Shown here piece by piece: positions 1 to 7,561 of a stretch of DNA of 21,023 nt (within the stretch, counting starts at the first letter, position 1; every line of letters starts with the position of its first letter). The stretch is taken from positions 1 to 21,023 of the forward strand of contig JBILFK010000010.1 of assembly GCA_044351685.1 (NCBI GenBank). The letters run 5' to 3'. The notes under the pieces were generated by a model. That model saw only the letters and a program-made list of their open reading frames with translations. It was not told the DNA's origin and did not search any database. The position numbers were made by a program, and so were the translations under genes. The stretch is from JALHRI01 sp044351685 (GTDB taxonomy: Bacteria; Pseudomonadota; Alphaproteobacteria; Rickettsiales; UBA3002).

Positions 1-1
1 T

Positions 2-115
2 TCACCTGCAATTGCTGCCACACCGGCACCCGAAGCGCCCAGCAGCAAAATTCAACCCGCCGATATCAGCCGTGAACCGCTGATGACCCAGGGGCTTGCC
101 CCTGCGCATGGCTAG
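2..115 (+). CDS. C-terminal fragment of an unidentified protein
   Basis: The window opens inside a reading frame that stays open from base 2 and ends at TAG 113-115, giving 37 residues. The tail is rich in Ala and Pro (TPAPEAPSS) and ends LAPAHG. Such composition is typical of a low-complexity C-terminal linker, but no family can be recognised from so little. It converges on the minus-strand gene that ends only 10 bases away, and there is no visible terminator between them. Whether it is really translated depends on sequence upstream of the window. Confidence 0.4.
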   Translation, partial: SPAIAATPAPEAPSSKIQPADISREPLMTQGLAPAHG

Positions 116-125
116 TGAATGTAAT

Positions 126-958
126 CTAAACGTTTACGGTTGGTGAAGTGCCGGGTGTTCCTCCGTTGAAGGGACCGGGGCTATAATTTGCGGCAAGGGT
201 TGCATAATGTTCGGGTGCCACCCCTTTTTCTGCTAAAAGCGCATCCCTACGTTCTGGTGACAGTTGGCGCAGATTCAATAGTGCTGTTTCATCCAAAACA
301 AATGATGCGGTTTGCACGCGCGCTTCGCCTGTTTGTACTCGCCTGTTGATTCAGGGGGGCGTGATCGGTGCCCGCCAGTGCCAGAAGCAGGCGGGCCTTG
401 TTCTGGAGCTTGCGCTAGCAAGGTCGAGCGATTGGCAGGGTTTGCTACATAGCTTGCGAGGTCAAAATTGCTGGCCTGACGTACAAATAATTCCTGTAGC
501 TGCACGCGAGCGGCCTCTGCATCTTCGCCGCCGCGATTGATTCTGCCCACTAAATCAATTGCAGCACGTAACTGCGCAGGGTTACGCGAAACATTGCCAA
601 TACGCATTACGTTTAAATTTCTACCTTCGTCGCCACCAATGGCCTGGGTGGTAACGCCTTTGAATAAATCTACGGTGCTACCCGGGTGCGGCATACCGCC
701 TACATCCGTGGCCACCACGAGTACGGTGCGACCGCCGCGTTCCAGCAGTATAATATCGCCAAGAACTAGCGGGTCATCAGGGTTATAGTTTGGTGTTCCG
801 CGCATGGGTACAGCGCATGTAAAATTACTCGCAGAGGTAGGTACACCGCTTGCCGTTGCGGCCGTATTAAAATTTCCTGCACCATCATCGTTATCGGCAA
901 AGTTGTAGGTGGTGGCTCGTCTGCCTGTAAGTCGATGCGCAACAAATGACTGTGCCAT
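126..958 (-). pseudogene. Frame-broken gene with a probable DPBB (RlpA/3D-like) domain
   Basis: Translation starts at ATG 956-958 behind a good AGGGGGA site. The starting frame runs 227 codons and stops at 275-277. The last 60 or so codons of a natural-looking protein (VQTASFVLDE onward, stop at 126) lie in another frame that is open below 351. The N-terminal half resembles double-psi beta-barrel proteins: a TASG motif at residues 35-38, then LGDIILLERGGRTVLVVATD and GGMPHPGSTVDLF, with Asp85 and Asp97 placed like the conserved acids of 3D/RlpA domains. Those families act on peptidoglycan. No signal peptide is visible, which is odd for such a role. The rest has no recognised family. Removing 14 nt between two 9-bp direct repeats (325-333, 339-347) would restore a 272-residue protein. 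It could be a pseudogene, a sequencing error or a switchable gene. The domain call is from memory of the motif and is tentative. Confidence 0.5.
325..347. repeat. 9-bp direct repeat, 14-nt period, at the frame break
   Basis: TCGCCTGTT occurs at 325-333 and again at 339-347, separated by TGTAC. The period of 14 is not a multiple of three. Deleting one 14-nt unit joins the two coding frames of the minus-strand gene in register, reading ESTGEARVQTASF across the junction. Confidence 0.75.
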
Positions 959-1026
959 ATCAATCCCCCTGATTCTGATGTAGAATAACAGGGTTTTACT
1001 TAAATTTTAGTTAATGCCGCCAGAAA

Positions 1027-1482
1027 TTATGCTGTTTTGCGCGGCATGAGCACGGCGGTGGTCATTTCCATCACCAGTTCGCCCTTCTGGTTGAGCGTTT
1101 CCACGCGGTATTTTACCACGCCCTTTTCCGGGCGCGAGCTTGAGGCGCGGGTTTCCAGAATATGCACAATGCTGTGAATGGTATCGTTTGGGTATACCGG
1201 GCGCGGCCAGCGCACCTGTTCCAGCCCCATACCCACCAGCCCGGTAGAAACGCGCCCCAGCGGGGTTTCCAGCTTCTGCCGCATAGCGACAGAACCCGTG
1301 TGCCAGCCACTGGCGATTAAGGTGCCGAACAAGGTGCCCTTGGCGGCCTCGATATCAATATGCTGCGGTTGTGGGTCGAAGGCTTTGGCGAAGGTGATGA
1401 TGGTTTCCAGATCCATCAGCTGTGCGCTGCTGGTGAAAGTTTGGCCGGGGTAAAAATCTTCGAAGAAAACGGGTTCGCTCAT
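1027..1482 (-). CDS. MaoC-like (R)-enoyl-CoA hydratase family protein
   Basis: This 151-residue protein has a single hot-dog fold of the MaoC/hydratase-2 type, which hydrates 2-enoyl-CoA or related acyl thioesters. The family active-site pattern is visible as Asp36 and His41 in AFDPQPQHID, followed by FGTLIASGWHT. The length fits stand-alone MaoC proteins. The start at 1482 is preferred over an in-frame ATG six codons upstream because GGAG lies 5 nt before it. The gene is divergent from the leucine-degradation cluster across about 110 bp, so shared regulation is plausible. A role in branched-chain acyl-CoA metabolism is inferred from position only; the true substrate is unknown. A small CoA thioester dehydratase of another pathway is equally possible. 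Confidence 0.82.
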   Translation of the reverse strand: MSEPVFFEDFYPGQTFTSSAQLMDLETIITFAKAFDPQPQHIDIEAAKGTLFGTLIASGWHTGSVAMRQKLETPLGRVSTGLVGMGLEQVRWPRPVYPNDTIHSIVHILETRASSSRPEKGVVKYRVETLNQKGELVMEMTTAVLMPRKTA

Positions 1483-1592
1483 CACTTCTCCATATTGCAC
1501 TGCACTATAGCTGTGCGTTGCATTCGCTGCATAATTCGATATGACTGCACGTGCTCGCGCATGCGGGTAATAGCAATACTGGTAAGGTATCT
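1483..1592. promoter_or_regulatory. Divergent promoter region, MaoC gene / liu-like cluster
   Basis: This 110-bp gap must hold the promoters of both divergent units. On the plus strand TTGCAT (1518-1523) and TATGAC (1540-1545) are 16 bp apart, a weak sigma70-like pair. On the minus strand TATAGT (plus bases 1504-1509) is a reasonable -10 for the MaoC gene but has no good -35. I see no convincing palindrome that would mark a regulator site, and no regulator gene (LiuR or similar) is in the window. Confidence 0.35.
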
Positions 1593-3263
1593 ATGGCGCA
1601 AATGCAACCGTGGCTTGATGGCAAAACAATTGGCGAGGTGTTGCGCACCACCGCTGAAACATTTCCGACGCGCGATGCGCTGGTGTTTCCGCAGGCGAAT
1701 GTGCGGATGAATTACACACAATTTCATCAAGAAGTGCAGCGTGTGGCCAAAGGCCTGCTGGCGCTTGGTATTAAACCCGGCGAGCATATAGGCGTGTGGG
1801 CCACCAACCTGCCCGAATGGGTGTTGTTGCAATATGGTGCGGCCAGTGTGGGCATTGTGCTGGTTACCATCAACCCCGCCTATCGCCCGTTTGAATTATG
1901 CTACACGGTCGAGCAGAGCGATATTGTGGCGCTGTTTCTTACCGATGCGTTTAAATCGTCGAATTATTATAGCATTTTTACCGAAGTCTGCCCCGAAATT
2001 ACCACCGCACCACACGGCGCGCTGAAGGCAGCGGCCTTCCCAAAACTGCGCTACGCCGTGGCGATGAAACCAAACGCGCCGCAAGGTTTTATGCCTTGGC
2101 AAGAAATGCTCGATGCTGGCCGCAGCGTTGCCGATGATGCACTGGAAGCCATTGCCGCCACACTGAGCGCAAACGATGTGGTGAATATTCAATATACCTC
2201 GGGCACCACGGGCTTTCCGAAAGCAGCGATGCTGACGCACCGTAATATCCTGATGAACGCATGGTATGTCACGGGCTGCCAGAATATCACCGAGGCGGAT
2301 CGCATGTGTATTCCTGTGCCGTTTTACCATTGCTTTGGCTGCGTGATGGGCTCGCTTGGTGCGGTGACACGCGGGGCAGCAATGGTGATTCCGGCGGAAT
2401 ATTTTCACCCCACCGCCACACTCGATGCGGTGGAAAACGAACATTGCACCACGCTGTATGGCGTGCCCACCATGTTTGTGGCGATGCTCGATGATGCCAC
2501 GCGCGAAGGCCGCGATTTCAGCGCGCTGCGCAGCGGCATTATGGCGGGCAGCCCATGCCCGATTGAGGTGATGAAAAAAGTGATCGATGTGATGGGTTGC
2601 CGCGAAATTACCATTGCGTATGGGCAAACCGAACTTTCACCAGTGGTAACCCAAAGCACCGTGCATGACCCAATCGAACTGCGCGTAGAAACGGTGGGCA
2701 GCGCGCTGCCGGGCGTAGAAATCGAAATTCGTGATCCGGCCACCAACCAGAAACTACCCGATGGTGAGCAGGGCGAATTATGCGCACGTGGCCACGGCGT
2801 AATGCGCGGCTATTATAATAACCCCGAAGCGACAAGCGCCACAATGGATAGCGAAGGCTGGGTGCGAAGCGGCGATTTGGCGATTCGCCGGCCGGATGGC
2901 AATTTCAAAATCACTGGCCGCTTAAAAGATATGGTGATTCGCGGCGGCGAAAATATCTACCCGCGCGAAATCGAAGAGTTTTTGTTTACCCACCCCGCCA
3001 TTGCGCAAGCCGCCGTGTTTGGGGTGCCCGATGCCAAGTATGGCGAAGAATTATGCGCCTGGGTGCAATTGCAGCATGGCGCAACATTACACGAAGATGA
3101 AATCCGCGCCTTCTGCAAGAAAAGCCTCGCGCACTACAAGGTGCCGCGCTATGTGAAACTGGTCGATGAATTTCCAACCACGGTAAGTGGTAAAATTCAG
3201 AAATTTAAGATGCGCGAACAGATGTGCGAACTACTGAATTTGCAAGAACAAAAAACAGCATAG
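1593..3263 (+). CDS. AMP-forming acyl-CoA synthetase (ACSF2/YngI-like)
   Basis: This 556-residue ANL-superfamily ligase activates a carboxylic acid to its CoA thioester through an acyl-adenylate. The P-loop YTSGTTGFPK begins at Tyr201. Also visible are YGQTELSP, GWVRSGDLA, the hinge region GRLKDMVIRGGENIYPREIE, and the C-terminal catalytic Lys534 in TVSGKIQK. The start at ATG 1593 is preferred over GTG 1551 because AAGG lies just upstream, and because the extra 14 residues are not conserved-looking. It is the first gene of the cluster, 14 nt before the acyl-CoA dehydrogenase. Ligases of this type sit in Bacillus yng and other leucine clusters. With the decarboxylase and aldehyde dehydrogenase downstream, isovalerate is the best-guess substrate. 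A medium-chain fatty acid is the main alternative. Confidence 0.9.
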   Translation: MAQMQPWLDGKTIGEVLRTTAETFPTRDALVFPQANVRMNYTQFHQEVQRVAKGLLALGIKPGEHIGVWATNLPEWVLLQYGAASVGIVLVTINPAYRPFELCYTVEQSDIVALFLTDAFKSSNYYSIFTEVCPEITTAPHGALKAAAFPKLRYAVAMKPNAPQGFMPWQEMLDAGRSVADDALEAIAATLSANDVVNIQYTSGTTGFPKAAMLTHRNILMNAWYVTGCQNITEADRMCIPVPFYHCFGCVMGSLGAVTRGAAMVIPAEYFHPTATLDAVENEHCTTLYGVPTMFVAMLDDATREGRDFSALRSGIMAGSPCPIEVMKKVIDVMGCREITIAYGQTELSPVVTQSTVHDPIELRVETVGSALPGVEIEIRDPATNQKLPDGEQGELCARGHGVMRGYYNNPEATSATMDSEGWVRSGDLAIRRPDGNFKITGRLKDMVIRGGENIYPREIEEFLFTHPAIAQAAVFGVPDAKYGEELCAWVQLQHGATLHEDEIRAFCKKSLAHYKVPRYVKLVDEFPTTVSGKIQKFKMREQMCELLNLQEQKTA

Positions 3264-3277
3264 AAATGGGGAACGCC

Positions 3278-4432
3278 ATGGATTTTGAACTGCCAGAAAT
3301 GCACCAGATGCTGCGCGATACTGTGCGCAAATTTGCAGAAAGTGAAATTGCACCAGTGGCGCGAGAGCTGGATCGCACCGAAACCTTCCCCGAAGAGCTA
3401 ACTCGCAAAATGGGCGAGCTTGGCTTGTTCGGCATTTTGGTGCCAGAAGCGTATGGTGGCCATGGGCTTGATTATCTGGCCTATGCGGTAGTTTGCGAAG
3501 AAATTTCGCGCGTCGATGGTTCGCAGGCGGCAACCATCACTGCGCACAACTCGCTGGGTGTGGGGCCACTTTATTATTTTGGCAACGAAGCGCAGCGCAA
3601 AAAATATCTGCCGCAGCTTTGCACTGGCGAAAAACTCTGGGCGTTCGGGTTAACTGAACCGGGCGCTGGTTCCGATTCGCGCGGCAGTAAAACCAATGCC
3701 AAAAAAGTGGATGGTGGCTGGCTGATTAACGGCGCTAAAATTTTTATCACCAACGGCGCAACCCGCATGAATGCAGGCGTGACGGTGCAAGCTGTGACAG
3801 GTAGCAAAGGCGAGGGAAAGCCAGAGCTTTCGTGCTTTATTGTGGAGGCTGGTACCAAAGGCTTCAGTGCCCGCGCTATGCACGGCAAAATGATGTGGCG
3901 GAGTTCAGATACTTCAGAGCTGTATTTTGAAGATGTATTTGTGCCCGATGAAAACCTACTGGGTAAGCAGGGCGATGGCAGCAAGCAAATGCTTGCCACG
4001 CTGGATCGTGGTAAAATTGGCATTGCCGCGATGGGTGTGGGCTGCGCACAGGGGGCCTATGAAAAGGCGTTGGCGTACGCGAAGGAACGCCAGCAATTTG
4101 GCCAGCCGATCGCGCAGTTTCAATCGATCAGTTTTGCGCTCGCTGATATGCATATGAAAATTGAATTGGCGCGCACCTATCTGCACAAGGCGTGTGCGTT
4201 GGCCGATAGCGGCAAACCGTTCACCAAAGAAGCCTCGATTGCGAAACTATATTCCTCGGAAATTGCGGGCGAAGTTTCCGATATGGCGGTGCAGATTCAT
4301 GGCGGTTACGGCCTGATGCAGGAATACGATGTCGAGCGCTTCTGGCGCGACCACCGCTTGCTGCGCATTGGCGAAGGCACTTCAGAAATTCAACGCCTGA
4401 TTATTTCACGCAGCATTGGCTGTAACGACTAA
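3278..4432 (+). CDS. Acyl-CoA dehydrogenase, short/branched-chain type
   Basis: This 384-residue FAD enzyme oxidises an acyl-CoA to the 2-enoyl-CoA and passes electrons to ETF. It carries the usual signatures: WAFGLTEPGAGSD near residue 125, KIFITNG, KERQQFGQPIAQFQ, and the C-terminal IGEGTSEIQRLI. The catalytic Glu is at the SCAD/MCAD position (Glu366). The position that carries the catalytic Glu in isovaleryl-CoA dehydrogenases (LDxERL) is Gly245 here (LDRGKI). In this cluster the expected job is isovaleryl-CoA to 3-methylcrotonyl-CoA, but the sequence looks more like SCAD or 2-methylbutyryl-CoA types. The start at 3278 has GGGGA 5 nt upstream; ATG 3266 and an upstream in-frame start are less well placed. 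Confidence 0.92.
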   Translation: MDFELPEMHQMLRDTVRKFAESEIAPVARELDRTETFPEELTRKMGELGLFGILVPEAYGGHGLDYLAYAVVCEEISRVDGSQAATITAHNSLGVGPLYYFGNEAQRKKYLPQLCTGEKLWAFGLTEPGAGSDSRGSKTNAKKVDGGWLINGAKIFITNGATRMNAGVTVQAVTGSKGEGKPELSCFIVEAGTKGFSARAMHGKMMWRSSDTSELYFEDVFVPDENLLGKQGDGSKQMLATLDRGKIGIAAMGVGCAQGAYEKALAYAKERQQFGQPIAQFQSISFALADMHMKIELARTYLHKACALADSGKPFTKEASIAKLYSSEIAGEVSDMAVQIHGGYGLMQEYDVERFWRDHRLLRIGEGTSEIQRLIISRSIGCND

Positions 4433-4445
4433 AGGAGATTTTTCC

Positions 4446-5963
4446 ATGACCGGCATTCTCGATGAAGCAAAAAAGAAAATTGGCCTGAAAGCAAAACTCG
4501 ATAACTGGATTGATGGCAAACATGTGAAGCCCGTAGGCGGGCAGTATTTTGATAATACCAGCCCCATTACCGGTGAAGTATTGTGCCAAGTGGCGCGCAG
4601 CGACAGCAAGGATGTTGAACTAGCGCTTGATGCCGCGCACCGGGCATTCGCAAGCTGGGGTAAAACTTCAGCAGTGCAGCGTTCGATGATTCTCAATAAA
4701 ATCGCCGATGTGGTGGAAGCCAATATCGAACTGCTTTCGCTTGCTGAATGTATCGATATGGGCAAGCCGCTGCGCGAAGCGATGGCGGGTGATATGCCGA
4801 TGGTGATTGATCATTTCCGTTATTTCGCCGCTGCTGCGCGCACCGATGATAGCACCATTTCGCAAATTGATGCCACCACAATTGCCTACCATTTCAACGA
4901 GCCTATTGGCGTGGTGGGGGCGATTATCCCGTGGAATTTCCCGCTCACCCTGATGGCGTGGAAAACCGCCCCAGCGTTAGCTGCTGGCAATTGCATTGTG
5001 ATTAAACCGGCCGAACAAACGCCTCTTAGCATCATGCTGTTGATGGAACTGATTGCCGATGTGGTGCCCCCCGGCGTGATTAACGTGGTGCATGGGTTTG
5101 GCGTGGAAGCAGGCAAGCCGCTGGCGCAAAGCCCGCGCGTGGGCAAGCTTACCTTCACGGGGGAAACCTCGACGGGCAAACTGATCATGCAATATGCATC
5201 GGAAAATATTGTGCCGGTGACACTCGAGCTTGGCGGCAAATCGCCCAACATTTTCTTCGCCGATGTGTTTGATGAAGACGATGCCTACGCCGATAAAGTG
5301 CTTGAGGGCTTCACGATGTTCGCGCTCAACAAAGGTGAAGTCTGCACCTCGCCGACACGCGCATTAGTGCATGAAAAAATCTACGATAAATTCATCGAGC
5401 GTGCGATTGCCCGTGTGCAAAAAATTACGGTGGGCAACCCGCTGGAACTGACCACCATGATGGGGCCGCAAGCATCGAATGAACAATATAAAAAGGTGCT
5501 TTCCTATATTGATATTGGCAAAGGCGAAGGCGCAAAATTACTCACCGGTGGCAGCAAAGCGGAGTTAGGCAAAGCCTTTGAGCAGGGCTGCTTCCTTACC
5601 CCAACGGTGTTCGAGGGTAAAAATAACATGCGTATTTTCCAGGAAGAAATTTTTGGACCTGTGTTATCGGTGACAACGTTCAAAGATTTCGACGATGCGA
5701 TACGCATTGCCAACGATATCAAATATGGCTTAACTGCCGGTGTGTGGACGCGCGATATTAATACATCGTACAATGCCAGCCGTGCGTTGCAGGCAGGGCG
5801 GGTGTGGATCAACGCCTACCATCTCTACCCCGCGCATGCAGCATTTGGTGGCTATAAACAATCGGGCATTGGCCGCGAAAACCACCGCATGATGCTGGCA
5901 CATTATCAACAAACCAAAAACGTACTGGCGAGCTATAGCCCGAATGCGTTAGGGTTCTTCTAA
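4446..5963 (+). CDS. NAD(P)-dependent aldehyde dehydrogenase, AldB/ExaC-like
   Basis: This 505-residue aldehyde dehydrogenase oxidises an aldehyde to the free acid. Key residues are visible: the PWNFPL cofactor-site motif, general base Glu261 in LELGGKSPN, catalytic Cys300 in KGEVCTSP, and the late EEIFGPV motif. N- and C-termini (MTGILDEAKKKIGLKAK, ending SYSPNALGFF) match the AldB/ExaC acetaldehyde dehydrogenase family as I remember it. ATG 4446 is preceded by AAAGGAGA at a good distance. An aldehyde dehydrogenase is not part of the standard leucine route. Its place between the acyl-CoA dehydrogenase and the carboxylase suggests it feeds the pathway, for example 3-methylbutanal to isovalerate. 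The substrate is inferred; acetaldehyde or another short aldehyde cannot be excluded. Confidence 0.92.
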   Translation: MTGILDEAKKKIGLKAKLDNWIDGKHVKPVGGQYFDNTSPITGEVLCQVARSDSKDVELALDAAHRAFASWGKTSAVQRSMILNKIADVVEANIELLSLAECIDMGKPLREAMAGDMPMVIDHFRYFAAAARTDDSTISQIDATTIAYHFNEPIGVVGAIIPWNFPLTLMAWKTAPALAAGNCIVIKPAEQTPLSIMLLMELIADVVPPGVINVVHGFGVEAGKPLAQSPRVGKLTFTGETSTGKLIMQYASENIVPVTLELGGKSPNIFFADVFDEDDAYADKVLEGFTMFALNKGEVCTSPTRALVHEKIYDKFIERAIARVQKITVGNPLELTTMMGPQASNEQYKKVLSYIDIGKGEGAKLLTGGSKAELGKAFEQGCFLTPTVFEGKNNMRIFQEEIFGPVLSVTTFKDFDDAIRIANDIKYGLTAGVWTRDINTSYNASRALQAGRVWINAYHLYPAHAAFGGYKQSGIGRENHRMMLAHYQQTKNVLASYSPNALGFF

Positions 5964-5971
5964 AGGTTTTT

Positions 5972-7561
5972 ATGACGCAGCTTGCCACACGCATCAACAC
6001 GCATAGCCCCGAATTTGCAGAAAATAACGCGCATCACCGCGCGCTGCGCGATGCGCTTCAGCAAAAACTGGAACATGTTGCCGCAGGCGGCGGCGAAAAA
6101 AATGTTGAGCGTCATCATGCGCGTGGCAAATTATTGCCGCGTGAACGTATCGCCCGCATTCTCGATGAAGGCTCGCCTTTCCTTGAGCTTTCCGCACTAG
6201 CAGCCGATGGGTTGTATGAGGCCGAAGGCGAAGTGCCATCCGCCGGTGTGGTTACCGGCATTGGCCGCGTGCACGGGCATGAATGTATGTTTGTGGCCAA
6301 CGATGCTACCGTGAAGGGCGGCACTTATTTTCCGATGACAGTGAAGAAGCATTTGCGTGCGCAAGAAATTGCCACCGAAAACCGGTTGCCGTGCATTTAT
6401 CTTGTCGATTCCGGCGGCGCGTTTTTGCCGATGCAAGATGAAGTCTTCCCCGACCGTGATCATTTTGGTCGCATTTTTTACAATCAGGCGCGTATGTCGG
6501 CAGCGGGCATTCCGCAGATTGCGGCGGTGCTTGGTTCCTGCACCGCAGGTGGCGCATATGTGCCTGCCATGTGCGATGAAAGTGTGATCGTGAAAGAAAA
6601 CGGCACGATATTTTTGGCGGGCCCACCATTGGTGAAAGCCGCGACCGGCGAAGATGTAACTGCACAAGAATTAGGCGGTGCAGAAGTGCATACCGCGCAA
6701 TCGGGCGTGGCGGATCATTTTGCCGAAAACGAAACCGATGCGCTAGGCAAAGTGCGCGATATCGTGACACATTTGAATTGGAAAACGGCGGCGGTTCGCA
6801 ACACACAACCCTACGAAGAACCGCTTTATCCGGCCGAAGAAATTTACGGGATTCTGCCCAAAGAATCCACCCGCGTGCCGTTCGATATTCGTGAAATTAT
6901 TGCGCGCATTGTCGATGGTTCGCGCTTCCATGAATTCAAAAAACGCTACGGCACTACCATTGTGTGCGGCTTTGCTTCGATTCATGGCAGCCCGGTGGGT
7001 ATTATTGCCAATAACGGCATTTTATTTTCGGAATCCTCCATCAAGGCCACGCACTTTATTGAGCTATGCGTGCAGCGGCAAATTCCGCTGGTGTTTTTGC
7101 AGAATATCACCGGCTTTATGGTCGGCAAAAAATACGAGGCCGAAGGCATTGCCCGCCACGGTGCCAAACTGGTGATGGCGGTGAGCAACGCGATGGTGCC
7201 AAAATTCACGGTGATGATTGGTGGTTCGTTTGGTGCTGGCAATTACGGCATGTGTGGGCGCGCGTTTGGCCCGCGCTTTTTATGGATGTGGCCGAATGCG
7301 CGCATTTCGGTGATGGGTGCCGAGCAGGCGGCCGATGTGCTAAGCCGGGTTTCTAACCGAAGCGAGGCAGAAATTGCCAGCTACCGTGAAACGATTTTGC
7401 AGAAATACGAACGCGAAAGCAGCTGCTATTACAGCACCGCACGCCTGTGGGATGATGGGGTAATTGACCCAGCTTCCACGCGCGATGTGCTTGGGTTAGC
7501 GCTTGCCGCCAGCGCCAACGCGCCCATAGAGGAAACACGCTTCGGCGTGTTCCGCATGTGA
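5972..7561 (+). CDS. liuB: Methylcrotonyl-CoA carboxylase, carboxyltransferase (beta) subunit
   Basis: This 529-residue carboxyltransferase subunit moves CO2 from carboxybiotin to 3-methylcrotonyl-CoA, giving 3-methylglutaconyl-CoA. Strong MCC-beta signatures are present: VDSGGAFLPMQDEVFPDR, IFYNQARMSAAGIPQIA, GSCTAGGAYVPAM and GPPLVKAATGE in the N-half; GFMVGKKYEAEGI and GGSFGAGNYGMCGRAF in the C-half; and the typical terminal FGVFRM. The length matches the family. AAAGG stands 5 nt before ATG 5972, and the gap from the previous gene is 8 nt. Geranyl-CoA carboxylase beta is the closest alternative, but the HMG-CoA lyase and methylglutaconyl-CoA hydratase nearby favour leucine degradation. 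Confidence 0.95.
   Translation: MTQLATRINTHSPEFAENNAHHRALRDALQQKLEHVAAGGGEKNVERHHARGKLLPRERIARILDEGSPFLELSALAADGLYEAEGEVPSAGVVTGIGRVHGHECMFVANDATVKGGTYFPMTVKKHLRAQEIATENRLPCIYLVDSGGAFLPMQDEVFPDRDHFGRIFYNQARMSAAGIPQIAAVLGSCTAGGAYVPAMCDESVIVKENGTIFLAGPPLVKAATGEDVTAQELGGAEVHTAQSGVADHFAENETDALGKVRDIVTHLNWKTAAVRNTQPYEEPLYPAEEIYGILPKESTRVPFDIREIIARIVDGSRFHEFKKRYGTTIVCGFASIHGSPVGIIANNGILFSESSIKATHFIELCVQRQIPLVFLQNITGFMVGKKYEAEGIARHGAKLVMAVSNAMVPKFTVMIGGSFGAGNYGMCGRAFGPRFLWMWPNARISVMGAEQAADVLSRVSNRSEAEIASYRETILQKYERESSCYYSTARLWDDGVIDPASTRDVLGLALAASANAPIEETRFGVFRM

Noticed and set aside
275..350. Programmed -1 ribosomal frameshift in the DPBB-like gene
   Set aside because: No in-frame X XXY YYZ slippery heptamer lies in the overlap, and the C6 run is followed at once by a stop in the new frame.
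1551..1592. GTG 1551 as start of the acyl-CoA synthetase
   Set aside because: ATG 1593 has an AAGG site at a proper distance, and the 14 extra residues do not look like the family N-terminus. A weak promoter 5 nt before 1551 keeps it faintly possible.
1896..2627. Long minus-strand reading frame (243 codons) inside the acyl-CoA synthetase gene
   Set aside because: Its translation is His/Arg-rich with no recognisable motif and it lies opposite a gene with clear catalytic motifs; it is a codon-bias shadow.
3278..4432. Calling the acyl-CoA dehydrogenase isovaleryl-CoA dehydrogenase from context
   Set aside because: The catalytic Glu is at the SCAD/MCAD position and the IVD position is Gly, so the specific name is not supported.
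7531..7553. Intrinsic terminator after liuB
   Set aside because: The hairpin lies within coding sequence, has no U-run, and the operon continues with overlapping genes.
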